NCBI RefSeq assembly: GCF_003610495.1
Contig: NZ_RAPK01000011.1
Location: 1 to 64,000 of the forward strand
DNA: 64,000 nt
Origin: Sinobaca qinghaiensis
GTDB lineage: Bacteria > Bacillota > Bacilli > Bacillales > Marinococcaceae
Direction of reading: 5' to 3'
A program made the translations under genes and the position numbers. Within the stretch, counting starts at the first letter, position 1, and every line of letters begins with the position of its first letter. Shown in pieces: positions 7,332-19,462 of the stretch. The notes beneath the pieces were generated by a model. The model had not been told where the DNA came from. It made no database searches and worked only from the letters and a program-made list of their open reading frames with translations.

Positions 7332-7347
7332 ATTGGTATAGACTACT
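7332..7347 (+). promoter_or_regulatory. NagR/DasR-type operator upstream of the GH3-PTS operon
   Basis: ATTGGTATAGACTACT matches 13 of 16 positions of the GntR/HutC-family dre consensus ACTGGTCTAGACCACT and the B. subtilis NagR (YvoA) sites. It lies 70 bases before the GH3 start. The nagR gene is not in the window. It would link the operon to amino-sugar-phosphate induction. Confidence 0.55.
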
Positions 7348-7416
7348 ATATAAGAATGAGCTGTATATTATTCTAACGAAAATTTACCTACTCAAAGAAC
7401 GGGAGGGAGATTGCCT

Positions 7417-9552
7417 ATGAAATACCCTATTCAACTGGGACTGGTTATATTATTGATAGGTCATGTATGGTTGCCGGGATATCTCCAGGCAGGAACATCT
7501 AATCCACCGGAGGGAGACCTATTTCTTCTGGAAAATGTTCCGTACTTAGAAAAAGAATCCTTACAGAATATTAAGGAAGATCATGTTTTAACAGTTCTTC
7601 GATATACTTCGGGGGGCGCTTATGAAGAGGTGACGGAGAATATTAAGTGGCGGTCTTCCAATCCTTCTGTGGCAAAAATAGATAAACAGGGCAGTCTTTC
7701 ATTGAAAAAATCCGGTAGAACGAAGCTTACTGTCTCAAGTGGAACAAACAAAGATTCTATCATATTGGATGTGGACGAAGACCAAGCATCTTTAACACCA
7801 GTTGAAGGAAATGGCTATGCCATGATTGATAGAGCACTGAAAGAAATGACGCTTGAAGAGAAAATAGGGCAGATGATGATGCCGGATTACCGGACATCAA
7901 ACGGTGAAAATGTAACAAAAATGAATGAAGACATCAAAAAAGAAATACAAGACCACCATGTGGGAGGCACTATTTTATTTTCTGAGAATGTAGAATCGAC
8001 GGAACAGACGGTAGACCTCGTGCAGGATTATAAGGAAACACCTGATAAATTCGGTATGCTCGTGACAATTGACCAAGAAGGAGGCATTGTTACACGCCTT
8101 CAGGAAGGAACGGATTTACCCGGGAACATGGCAATCGGTGCCGCTGATTCAGATGAACTGGCCCAACAGGCAGGAAGCGTTCTCGGAGCGGAGCTTGCAT
8201 CGCTTGGTATCAACATGAACCTGGCCCCGGTTATGGACGTTAATAATAATCCGGACAACCCGGTCATTGGGGTGCGCTCATTTGGAGAAAATCCCGTTCG
8301 CGTGGGAGAACTTGGAAATGCATATGCAGCCGGTCTGCAGGAAAACAATATAGCAGCAATCGCCAAGCATTTCCCCGGGCATGGGGACACATCGATGGAT
8401 TCTCATATCGGTTTGCCGGAAGTGCCGCATGACAGGGAACGGCTGTTTGATGTGGAGCTCGTTCCTTTCCTCGCTGCGCAGGATAAAGAAATGGATGCCA
8501 TTATGACCGCCCATGTCACTTTTCCTAATATAGATGATACGGTCGTCTCCTCACGGGAGGATGGATCGGATATTGCACTGCCTGCAACATTGTCTAAAAA
8601 AGTGCTGAGCGGTTTGATGCGCGAAGAAATGGGTTTTGAAGGGGTGGTCATGACGGACGCGATGAACATGGAGGCAATTAATACTCATTTTGAACCAGTG
8701 GATGCTGCCATACGAACGATTAATGCCGGCACAGATATTGTTCTCATGCCGGTCGGTCTTCCAGATGTATATGACGGAGTATTGGAAGCCGTAGAAACAG
8801 GAGCTATTAAACAGGAACGAATTGATGAAGCAGTGAAGCGTATTCTGCTGCTTAAAATGAACCGCGGCATTTTTGCACAAGAATCGCCTCCAGACCGTAG
8901 TGAGTTGAAGAAAGATGCGCTGGCTGTTGTTGGATCAGAGGAACACCAAAAGATAGAACAAAATATAGCAGAACAATCAATAACGGTTGTTAAAAACAAT
9001 GATAATATTCTTCCGCTTAAAGCAGACAGTGAGCAGGTCGTAACGGTTATAGATTCTTCCACCAGCAGCATAGAAGAGGAAGTAGTGGCAGATACGCAGA
9101 CAGGCTCGCCGCTTGCAGATGAAATTAACAGCCGTGCAGCAACAAGCCACCATATAGAGCTGGAGCCGGATCAGCATTCGTTAAGCAAAGAAGATACAGC
9201 AAAGGTCGAAGAGTCCGACGTGCTTATTATCAGTTCGATGACCTCCACCTCAGATGAAAGAACAGATGATAATCCTAATATGATGCTGTTTAATCAGCTA
9301 ATTGATATGTACGATATACCGGTGATAGGAGTAGGGATTCGCAATCCATACGACTTATCAGGCTATGAAAAGGCTGATGCATACGTGGCACAGTATGGAT
9401 TCCAGGATGCAAGTTTTGCTGCAACGGGACGTGTGTTATTCGGAGAAGTGGCGCCGCAGGGACACCTCCCGGTAAGCATACCTGCTGCAGACGGAACGGT
9501 GCTATACCCGCAAGGCCATGGCCTTACGTTTAATATAGAAAAATCCGAATAA
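7417..9552 (+). CDS. nagZ: Secreted GH3 beta-N-acetylhexosaminidase (NagZ type) with N-terminal Ig-like domain
   Basis: This protein of about 711 residues probably removes terminal GlcNAc from peptidoglycan or chitin fragments outside the membrane. A signal peptide (about residues 1-26) lacks a lipobox, unlike the lipoprotein NagZ of B. subtilis. A BIG2-like Ig domain (about 35-125, with KWRSSNPSVAKID) precedes the GH3 barrel. The NagZ loop KHFPGHGDTSMDSH starts at about residue 317 and holds the catalytic His/Asp dyad; VVMTDAMNME carries the nucleophile Asp. A C-terminal GH3 sandwich domain follows. I chose the ATG at 7417 over the TTG at 7411 for its spacing from GGGAGG. It is operonic with a GlcNAc-type PTS. 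Confidence 0.85.
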   Translation: MKYPIQLGLVILLIGHVWLPGYLQAGTSNPPEGDLFLLENVPYLEKESLQNIKEDHVLTVLRYTSGGAYEEVTENIKWRSSNPSVAKIDKQGSLSLKKSGRTKLTVSSGTNKDSIILDVDEDQASLTPVEGNGYAMIDRALKEMTLEEKIGQMMMPDYRTSNGENVTKMNEDIKKEIQDHHVGGTILFSENVESTEQTVDLVQDYKETPDKFGMLVTIDQEGGIVTRLQEGTDLPGNMAIGAADSDELAQQAGSVLGAELASLGINMNLAPVMDVNNNPDNPVIGVRSFGENPVRVGELGNAYAAGLQENNIAAIAKHFPGHGDTSMDSHIGLPEVPHDRERLFDVELVPFLAAQDKEMDAIMTAHVTFPNIDDTVVSSREDGSDIALPATLSKKVLSGLMREEMGFEGVVMTDAMNMEAINTHFEPVDAAIRTINAGTDIVLMPVGLPDVYDGVLEAVETGAIKQERIDEAVKRILLLKMNRGIFAQESPPDRSELKKDALAVVGSEEHQKIEQNIAEQSITVVKNNDNILPLKADSEQVVTVIDSSTSSIEEEVVADTQTGSPLADEINSRAATSHHIELEPDQHSLSKEDTAKVEESDVLIISSMTSTSDERTDDNPNMMLFNQLIDMYDIPVIGVGIRNPYDLSGYEKADAYVAQYGFQDASFAATGRVLFGEVAPQGHLPVSIPAADGTVLYPQGHGLTFNIEKSE

Positions 9553-9588
9553 AGTAAAACTCTATTAAAATAAAAGGGGCGGGTATGT

Positions 9589-11043
9589 ATGATGAAATAT
9601 GTACAAAATATCGGACGGTCGTTGATGTTGCCCGTTGCTGTACTTCCGGCAGCGGCTGTACTCTCGGGAATAGGCAACTGGATCATTGGTTTTGACGAAA
9701 GCAATGTAGCCGGCTTATTTTTATTGAACGCTGGACTTTCTATTATTGATCACATCGCCATTTTATTTGCGATTGGTGTTGCCATCGGTATGTCACGCGA
9801 CAAAGACGGAGCAGCAGCCCTGAGCGGACTTGTCGGTTTTCTTGTTGTCACACAGCTCTTGAGTGTTGATTCAGTAGCAGGGCTCACGGGAGTTGCGGTG
9901 GAGGAAGTGCCGTTAGCCTATGAGGCAACGGAAAATGTATTTATTGGTATTATTACAGGTTTAGTAGCGGCAGCTCTATACAACCGCTACAGTCAGGTGA
10001 AGCTTCCTGATGCACTTGCTTTTTTCAGCGGAAAACGATTGGTACCGATTGTAACCGCTGCGGCCTCAGTAGGCCTGGCAGCCATCTTTTTCTTCATTTG
10101 GCCGGTCGTATATAACGGATTAGTTGTTTTTGGAACGACTTTGAGTGACATGGGAGCCGTTGGTGCGGGCCTTTATGGATTTTTTAACCGTCTTTTAATC
10201 CCAACTGGCCTTCACCATGCGCTTAATCAAGTTTTTTGGTTTGACCTGGCCGGTATTAATGATTTTGGAAACTATTGGAGCAGTGAAGGCGAACAGGGAA
10301 TTACCGGACGGTATATGGCAGGATTCTACCCGATTATGATGTTTGGGCTGCCGGCAGCAGCGCTGGCAATGTATCATACTGCTAAAACAAAGCAGCGTAA
10401 AACCGCTGCATCCCTGCTTTTAGCGACAGGTTTTGCCTCATTTTTCACAGGTGTAACCGAGCCGCTTGAATTTTCGTTTATGTTTTTAGCACCGTTATTA
10501 TATGTCGTACACGCTGCACTTACCGGGCTTTCTTTATTTATAGCTGCTAACTTTGAGTGGATTGCAGGCTTTGGATTCAGCGCCGGTCTGGTCGATTATC
10601 TGCTTGCCTTTGCGATGCCGCTGGCAAGCCAGCCTTACATGCTGCTTGTACAGGGACTCTTCTTCGCTATTGTGTATTATGTATTATTTCGCTATTTAAT
10701 TGTGAAATTAGATCTCTTAACACCGGGACGAGAGGAAGAAACAGCTTTGGCTACAGCTGGTGGAAGCCCTGAAGCAGAAATTGATCAGCAGGATGCGACT
10801 GCTGTTCAAGCCGCAGGAATTATTGAAGGCCTGGGAGGTGCGGCTAATATTGCCGCCATTGATAGCTGCGCGACGAGACTCCGCCTGGAAGTAAATGATA
10901 TGAACAAAGTAGATGAGGCACGAATTAAGAAAACCGGCGTACCGGGTACGAATATTGTAGGTAAGCATAATATTCAGGTAATCGTCGGAACAAGTGTACA
11001 ATTCGTTGAACAGGAAGTTAGAAAGCAGGTAAACAAAGAATAG
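9589..11043 (+). CDS. nagP: PTS N-acetylglucosamine-type transporter, EIICB
   Basis: This 484-residue membrane permease takes up and phosphorylates N-acetylglucosamine or a related amino sugar. The EIIC domain (about residues 1-380) has the glucose-superfamily blocks IPTGLHHALNQVFW and FFTGVTEPLEFSF. The C-terminal EIIB has the phospho-cysteine Cys427 in DSCATRLR. There is no EIIA, as in B. subtilis NagP, so a general EIIA must be borrowed. It starts at the first of two adjacent ATGs after GGGGCGGG, 36 bases after the hexosaminidase. GlcNAc released by that enzyme is the likely substrate; MurNAc specificity cannot be excluded. Confidence 0.85.
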   Translation: MMKYVQNIGRSLMLPVAVLPAAAVLSGIGNWIIGFDESNVAGLFLLNAGLSIIDHIAILFAIGVAIGMSRDKDGAAALSGLVGFLVVTQLLSVDSVAGLTGVAVEEVPLAYEATENVFIGIITGLVAAALYNRYSQVKLPDALAFFSGKRLVPIVTAAASVGLAAIFFFIWPVVYNGLVVFGTTLSDMGAVGAGLYGFFNRLLIPTGLHHALNQVFWFDLAGINDFGNYWSSEGEQGITGRYMAGFYPIMMFGLPAAALAMYHTAKTKQRKTAASLLLATGFASFFTGVTEPLEFSFMFLAPLLYVVHAALTGLSLFIAANFEWIAGFGFSAGLVDYLLAFAMPLASQPYMLLVQGLFFAIVYYVLFRYLIVKLDLLTPGREEETALATAGGSPEAEIDQQDATAVQAAGIIEGLGGAANIAAIDSCATRLRLEVNDMNKVDEARIKKTGVPGTNIVGKHNIQVIVGTSVQFVEQEVRKQVNKE

Positions 11044-11050
11044 TATGTAA

Positions 11051-11078
11051 ACCGGCCTTAAACAAAGGCCGGTTTTTT
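11051..11078 (+). terminator. Terminator of the GH3-PTS operon
   Basis: ACCGGCCTT/AAGGCCGGT is a 9-bp stem with a five-base loop and six T. Confidence 0.9.
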
Positions 11079-11181
11079 ATATATAATATGTATTGAGTGA
11101 TCCATCCGCTCTTTTTATACGTTAGCTTACTATCAATCAATGCGAATAGTATAAAGGATTAAATAAGGTGGGGAGCGGCTT

Positions 11182-12171
11182 ATGACACGCGTCGAACAAA
11201 ATAAAAAAGCCAGGAAAAAAGGCAGTATTATAATTCTGCTGGCAATGCTGATTTGTGCTGGAATTGCGGGCTATTCAGGTTTCCAGGTGTTTGCCTCCGG
11301 CAGTCCGGAAGCAGAGAATATCGAGCCGGCATCACAGGAAAACGCAGAACCGGCAGGAGAGAATATGGGAGAATCACTGGAAGCGATTGAAGAAGAGTTT
11401 GTGCTGTTGAATGACGCAGAAGCAGAGATGGCGCTTGAAGCGGAAGCGGAGCAGACTGTGCCGACAGGTCTATCCATCCCTTCGATCGATGTTTCCGCTG
11501 AGCTGGAACCTAAAGGAGTCCTCGATAACGGGCAGATGGGCGTGCCGTCCACCGAAGACGGGGTTGCCTGGTTTGAACCAGGAGCAAAGCCTGGTGAAAA
11601 AGGCAACGCAGTAATGGCAGGTCATGTCGACAGCCGAACCGGTCCTGCTGTGTTTTATGATCTCGATAAGCTGGATGCTGGCGATGAGATTGAAGTGACG
11701 GATGAAAAAGGAGAAGTGCTGACGTTTGAAGTAAAGCGTGCCGTCAGCTATGACAGAACCGATGCACCGATTGAAGACATTTTCGGTCCGTCGAATACCC
11801 GCAGCCTTAATCTCATTACGTGTACCGGCACGTTTGACCAGGCCGAGGGAACGCACGATCAACGCCTGGTCGTATATACGGAGCTTCAGGAGGAAGACGT
11901 GCAGAAAATAGAAAACGGGGATCCTCCCGAAGCACCCGGCAATGTGGTGCTGGCAGGAAGTCAGCTTTCGTTTCATGCCGTTCGTGATGAAGATGTAGCC
12001 GGATACCGCGTGTATGAGAAGAATCCAGAGGGAGAGAACCGGCATATAGAAAGCATTGCGGTTCATGAAAGAAAAAGCTACAGTTCGCCGGATCTGGCTG
12101 GAAGCGAGTACTACGTCACCACAGTAGATGTATACGGCCAGGAGTCGGAGCCGTCTGAAACCGCAGAATAG
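11182..12171 (+). CDS. Sortase (class D/F-like) fused to a C-terminal fibronectin type III domain
   Basis: This 329-residue protein has one N-terminal membrane anchor (about 14-36), an acidic linker (about 41-92) and a sortase barrel (about 95-235). Catalytic His148 (AGHVDS), Cys214 (LITCTGTF) and Arg228 (DQRLVVY) are all present, so it should act as a transpeptidase on the outer face. Residues of about 248-329 form a fibronectin-III-like domain (GYRVYEKNP, YYVTTVDVYGQES), unusual for a sortase. No LPxTG-type substrate is encoded nearby. The ATG follows GGTGGGGAG. The enzyme class is firm; the subclass and substrate are open. Confidence 0.85.
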   Translation: MTRVEQNKKARKKGSIIILLAMLICAGIAGYSGFQVFASGSPEAENIEPASQENAEPAGENMGESLEAIEEEFVLLNDAEAEMALEAEAEQTVPTGLSIPSIDVSAELEPKGVLDNGQMGVPSTEDGVAWFEPGAKPGEKGNAVMAGHVDSRTGPAVFYDLDKLDAGDEIEVTDEKGEVLTFEVKRAVSYDRTDAPIEDIFGPSNTRSLNLITCTGTFDQAEGTHDQRLVVYTELQEEDVQKIENGDPPEAPGNVVLAGSQLSFHAVRDEDVAGYRVYEKNPEGENRHIESIAVHERKSYSSPDLAGSEYYVTTVDVYGQESEPSETAE

Positions 12172-12178
12172 AAAACGA

Positions 12179-12218
12179 GCCCCTGCATGAGATTTTCTCT
12201 GTGCAGGGGCTTATTTTA
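12179..12218. terminator. Terminator between sortase and gntR genes
   Basis: GCCCCTGCA/TGCAGGGGC is a 9-bp stem with a 14-base loop, followed by TTATTTTA. It lies between convergent genes. Confidence 0.7.
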
Positions 12219-12223
12219 TGTGT

Positions 12224-12940
12224 TTATAAAAAATAGTTATTTGCCTGAATAAAAAACTGCGACTGCTCATAGTTGTAGGTGATTTTCGAAAAATCAAAAG
12301 GCTGGCCGTTGGTAAGGTGAAAAATCTGCTCCATAAATAAGCCGGGGGAAGCATCAGGCAGACGAAGCAGCTCTGCTTCCTTTTTATTGATCTTCCCAAC
12401 GTTGAAATACAAATCAGAAAATCCTATATTGAGTCCCAACGCATCGCTTATATAGTTAAAGATGGATTCAGAAACAATTTCATTATTTAAATACGAAACA
12501 ACGGATTTATTATAGTAGGATTCTTCGATGCAGAGCGTCTGGCCGTTTATATAACGAACCCTTTTTACATAATACACGCTCTCCTCGGGATTGACTGCCA
12601 GGTTGCGTGCGGCTTCCGCTGTCGGCCTGCGGATATCAAGAGCCAGTACTTCAGAAGTAATCTGAAATCCGTCCAGCTCTTTTTTGAACCCTTGATTGGA
12701 GAGAAGACTAATATAGCCTCTGCGTTTATGCCGCCTGACAAAAATGCCGCTGCCGCGCACCTGATACACAATCCCCTTTTTTTCCAGAAGATCCAACGCT
12801 TTAGTAATGGTGCTTTTGCTGACGTCAAATTGTGCCATAAAAGCATCCAGTACGGGAAGCTTATCTCCCTGCTGTAGATCTTTATCTACGATTTCCTGTT
12901 CAATATCGGCTGCAATTTGCTGGTATTTTAACATGGACAT
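12224..12940 (-). CDS. GntR/HutC-family regulator of the beta-glucoside locus
   Basis: This 238-residue regulator has an N-terminal winged HTH (about 5-70: GDKLPVLDAFMAQFDVSKSTITKAL) and a C-terminal UTRA effector domain (about 95-235) that binds a phosphorylated sugar in this family. It is divergent from bglP-bglA with about 170 bases between starts, so it probably represses them until a phospho-beta-glucoside appears. Two ATGs two codons apart are possible starts; the upstream site is weak (GGAATG). The role is inferred from family and position. B. subtilis controls its bglPH by antitermination instead. Confidence 0.8.
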   Translation of the reverse strand: MSMLKYQQIAADIEQEIVDKDLQQGDKLPVLDAFMAQFDVSKSTITKALDLLEKKGIVYQVRGSGIFVRRHKRRGYISLLSNQGFKKELDGFQITSEVLALDIRRPTAEAARNLAVNPEESVYYVKRVRYINGQTLCIEESYYNKSVVSYLNNEIVSESIFNYISDALGLNIGFSDLYFNVGKINKKEAELLRLPDASPGLFMEQIFHLTNGQPFDFSKITYNYEQSQFFIQANNYFL

Positions 12941-13075
12941 TCCTCATTATCGTCTAGTTTCGCGCTTCTTTGTGTACCAATTCTACCATAATTAAACTGA
13001 AAACAGCATAATTTAATTATGCGTGTATTAAAAATTTATATGGTATTTATTTAATTGTTACGGTACAATATAAAA

Positions 13076-13090
13076 TGTAAACGCATAACA
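13076..13090 (+). promoter_or_regulatory. Possible cre-like site in the bglP leader
   Basis: TGTAAACGCATAACA resembles a CcpA cre site but is one base longer than the 14-base consensus. Catabolite repression of a beta-glucoside operon would be expected; the match alone is weak. Confidence 0.25.
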
Positions 13091-13108
13091 GTTGAAGGAG
13101 GATGGAAT

Positions 13109-16475
<3,367 letters not shown>

Positions 16476-16481
16476 AAAAAT

Positions 16482-16518
16482 AGGAAGGATCTCCAGTCGG
16501 AGAGCCTTCCTGTTTTTT
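16482..16518 (+). terminator. Terminator of the bgl operon
   Basis: A 13-position stem with one mismatch (16482-16494 with 16499-16511) is followed by six T. The T-run overlaps the stop codon of the convergent relaxase gene. Confidence 0.8.
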
Positions 16519-17731
16519 ATGATTCAGGATAATCCTGGTCATCGAGCGCCACCTCTTCGGGAAATAAGCGTTGAAACTGCAGTTTCTCCTGGCGGGTGAG
16601 AGACTGTTTGCCCTGCTCAAAAAAGTCTCTCGCGCCTTCCAGTTCCTCGGGATTTTCCCTATCGTAAAAATCAATCGGTACTTCTTTGGTTTTACCCGAT
16701 AAGTGGGCAGAAGCCTTCGCATGGCCAATCGCCCAGTCAAGGTGTTCGTAGGAATCAGAAAACATCTGCTTAAAATGCTGCAGGGTTTCACGCAGCAGCT
16801 CCGATTCTCCGGTTAAAACACGTCCGTAGGCAAGAGCCTGATCTTTTGTCTGCTTTACTTCACGAAGTCTGCTGCGCACATCATTTAATTCAGCCAGCGT
16901 CTGCTCGTATTTTTGCTTATAGGAAGCTGCATCCCGGCGCCTGGTATAGGATTGAAGCGCCAGCGTGTAAAGTTCTTTATAGTCTTCTTTAGGTATTTCC
17001 ATGACTGATTTTGTCTTAAAGCCTTCAGAAAGCTGAAGAGAACTTTTTTCTTTAGCGCCGCCCGTTAATTTTTCGAACTCTCCGAGAAAAGTCCCGCCTT
17101 CATTTAAACGCTGCTCCATCTGGTTAATTTCTTCACGCAGAATCAACAGATCCCGTTCGTACACTTCCAGATGAAGATCCTCTATTTTAGGATCCGGGCG
17201 GTCCAGGTCAAAATTGTGCTGCTTTAAAAAGGTATGAAAATCAGACTGAAGCATATATAAATCTTTGTTCTGACCGAAGAAATCCTTGGCAGAAAGCCGG
17301 TCATCTTCTGTAAAAGGAATAAAACCGATATGAATATGAGGAGCACTCTCATCCTTATGTACTACTGCATACATTATGTTTTTCTGGCCGTGCCGTTCTT
17401 GAAAAAACAGCAGACACGTATCAAAAAAGCGTTTTTCTTCTTCAGGAGAAAGGCTGTCAAAAAAAGAAGCATCATTAATGACCGTAACGTTGCACAGTTT
17501 AATTGCATCTTTACTGATTGCTTTCTGCCCGGTATAACGCTGATCGATTGTTTTATTAATCACTTTTTTGTAATCAAAGGGGTGCTCGTTCACTAAATCC
17601 ACATTTAGTATTGTCCGGCGGCGGTCAATCCCGTCACCTGGAATTTCCTCTTTCTCTCGCTGATTGTGGGCCTGTACTTCCTTTAATTCAGAGCCTTTTA
17701 CTTTCTGCAGATGAAGCACGGGGTAACTCAT
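16517..17731 (-). CDS. MobV (Pre/Mob) family relaxase
   Basis: This 404-residue protein is of the pMV158 MobM type, which nicks plasmid DNA at oriT. His22, at the position of the catalytic His of MobM, is in VQAHNQRE. LNVDLVN matches the family's LNYEL block, and HKDESAPHIHIGFIPF holds the metal-binding His cluster. The C-terminal half is a long charged coiled coil (about 190-330). The ATG at 17729-17731 follows AAAGGAGAGG and is preferred to an upstream in-frame start. No replication, oriT or other mobilisation gene is seen nearby, so it is either a domesticated relaxase or the remains of an integrated plasmid. It appears intact. Confidence 0.85.
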   Translation of the reverse strand: MSYPVLHLQKVKGSELKEVQAHNQREKEEIPGDGIDRRRTILNVDLVNEHPFDYKKVINKTIDQRYTGQKAISKDAIKLCNVTVINDASFFDSLSPEEEKRFFDTCLLFFQERHGQKNIMYAVVHKDESAPHIHIGFIPFTEDDRLSAKDFFGQNKDLYMLQSDFHTFLKQHNFDLDRPDPKIEDLHLEVYERDLLILREEINQMEQRLNEGGTFLGEFEKLTGGAKEKSSLQLSEGFKTKSVMEIPKEDYKELYTLALQSYTRRRDAASYKQKYEQTLAELNDVRSRLREVKQTKDQALAYGRVLTGESELLRETLQHFKQMFSDSYEHLDWAIGHAKASAHLSGKTKEVPIDFYDRENPEELEGARDFFEQGKQSLTRQEKLQFQRLFPEEVALDDQDYPES

Positions 17732-18040
17732 GATGAATCCTCTCCTTTCGGCAGGGACAATATGTATACCCACAAGTGTAGCATATTTTAAGGGAAAAAG
17801 AGGGAATAGAAATGGCAGATTGCCCTGTACTATGAAAGGGAGGTTTATACTCAGAGGACAGGGGGCAGTGATTAATTACCGGTGCCGGGGTTCTGAAATA
17901 CAATTTCACTATATAGGTTAAAAAAGAAAGCAAAGCTAAATAATTTCACGTACTATATTATTTTAATAACATAAATCTCAACAAAACAATCAAAAATGGT
18001 AAACTATACCCAGCGCACATAAAAGAAAAGAGGGAGCATA
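17732..18040. other. Intergenic stretch without identified gene
   Basis: The region separates the divergent relaxase and sugar-isomerase genes. I looked for a pMV158-type nick site and found no convincing one. An AT-rich part (17920-17995) probably holds the promoter of the gene at 18041. Confidence 0.4.
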
Positions 18041-18793
18041 ATGACAAATACCGCACTGCAGCTGTATACGCTGCGAAAGGAACTGGAAGAAGATTTTGAA
18101 GGAACCCTTCATCAAGTCTCCAGAATGGGATATAGAGGAATTGAGCTGGCAGGGAATACAGGAGGAATGTCTGCAGAAGCACTTCATGTGTTTTTAAAAC
18201 AAATTCACCTGGAAACAGCCTCGATGCATGTCTCTCTGGAAGAACTCGAAACAAATTCATCCTATCACATTGATTTTGCTCATGCGCTTGGCTGCAGACA
18301 TATCGTCTGCCCATATTTGGAACCGGAGAAGCGCCGGAGCATTCAACAGTATAAAGAATTAGCAGCCTCGTTAAACCGGATAGGTGAAACCTGCAGAAAA
18401 GAAGGAATTACATTCTCATATCACAACCATGATTTTGAACTGGTGGCGTTGGAAGGTGAACTCCCGCTTTCCGTCATTATGGAAAATACAGATCCGAAGC
18501 TGGTTATGATTGAACTGGATACATACTGGGTACAGAAAGCAGGAGAAGATCCGCTGGTCTGGATGGATCGCTGCAAGAACCGGATGCAGCTTGTGCACCT
18601 TAAAGATATGACCCGGGACGAAGAGGGATTTTTTGCAGAGCTCGGAACGGGACGCATGGATATAGAAGCGATTTTGAAACAAGCCAAACAACAGGAGGTT
18701 GCCTGGCAGATCGTGGAACAGGATGAATCACGCGGGGAACCGATTGAAAGCGTAAAAGAAAGCCTGCAGTATTTACACCAATTATCGATTTAA
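18041..18793 (+). CDS. Sugar phosphate isomerase/epimerase, TIM-barrel (AP endonuclease 2 fold)
   Basis: This 250-residue protein has the xylose isomerase-like/AP endonuclease 2 barrel. It opens TALQLYTLRKEL and shows GYRGIELAGN, FSYHNHDFEL, MIELDTYWVQKAG and LVHLKDM, the metal- and sugar-binding strand ends typical of inositol- or hydroxypyruvate-isomerase relatives. The Glu, Asp, His set for a divalent metal is intact. The ATG follows AGAGGGAG. It precedes a thioredoxin-like gene by 23 bases. Substrate is not predictable; a sugar or inositol catabolic role is likely from the family. Confidence 0.75.
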   Translation: MTNTALQLYTLRKELEEDFEGTLHQVSRMGYRGIELAGNTGGMSAEALHVFLKQIHLETASMHVSLEELETNSSYHIDFAHALGCRHIVCPYLEPEKRRSIQQYKELAASLNRIGETCRKEGITFSYHNHDFELVALEGELPLSVIMENTDPKLVMIELDTYWVQKAGEDPLVWMDRCKNRMQLVHLKDMTRDEEGFFAELGTGRMDIEAILKQAKQQEVAWQIVEQDESRGEPIESVKESLQYLHQLSI

Positions 18794-18815
18794 TACTATA
18801 GGAGGACAATGTCAT

Positions 18816-19388
18816 ATGCCTACGAATCAGAACATTGCAGATATGATCGGAAAAGGAATCACGGTGGATGCTTTTGTATCACAGATGAAACCGGAATATC
18901 AGGAAAAAATGAATGAATGGCAGGAAGGATTTACCTGGGTGGATCATTCCCAGGAAGTGCTGAGTTTTATGCGTACCAGGTCTGACCTCCACTGTTCTAT
19001 CATTGCCTCAGACTGGTGTGGTGACGTGCATCGTAACTTTCCGGTCGTCATAGAGGTGATGAATCAGGCAGCCGTACCGGTTGAGGTGTTTGTGCAGGAA
19101 GACCATCCGTCCTTTATCGATGTTTTTCGCACACTGGGCGGGAAGTCTGTTCCTAAAGTGATTGTCACCAATACTTCAGGAGACGTACATTTCACCTGGG
19201 GACCGCGGCCTTCTTTTATTCAGGAGCCCATGGCTTACTTTAAATCACTTCAATTAAAAGATTCGGACAGCGAATATGCAGCCGAGCGAACAAAAGCCTA
19301 TGAAGGGATACAGGCTCGGTATGGTGAGGATTTTAACTATCAGAAGCTTGTTGTCTATGAACTAACCAATCTGTTATCACAGACGTAA
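18816..19388 (+). CDS. Thioredoxin-like protein with single active-site cysteine
   Basis: This 190-residue protein has a thioredoxin fold (about 20-150) with the motif SDWCGDVHRNFP (Cys68), where classic thioredoxins have WCxxC; the second cysteine is missing. GGKSVPKVIVTN carries the cis-proline loop. This matches the thioredoxin_9-type family found in Firmicutes, of unknown role. The ATG follows AGGAGG. It probably shares a transcript with the isomerase gene. A monothiol mechanism or a non-redox role are both possible. Confidence 0.75.
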   Translation: MPTNQNIADMIGKGITVDAFVSQMKPEYQEKMNEWQEGFTWVDHSQEVLSFMRTRSDLHCSIIASDWCGDVHRNFPVVIEVMNQAAVPVEVFVQEDHPSFIDVFRTLGGKSVPKVIVTNTSGDVHFTWGPRPSFIQEPMAYFKSLQLKDSDSEYAAERTKAYEGIQARYGEDFNYQKLVVYELTNLLSQT

Positions 19389-19462
19389 TCAGCAAAGCAG
19401 TTTGCTTTACATCGAACGTTTGTTCTTATATAATTTAGTTATATAAGAAAGGAGCGGGGGAA

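Noticed and set aside
17732-18040. Search for an oriT/nick site of pMV158 type next to the MobV gene
   Set aside because: Only short fragments resembling the recombination-site sequence were found; not enough to call.
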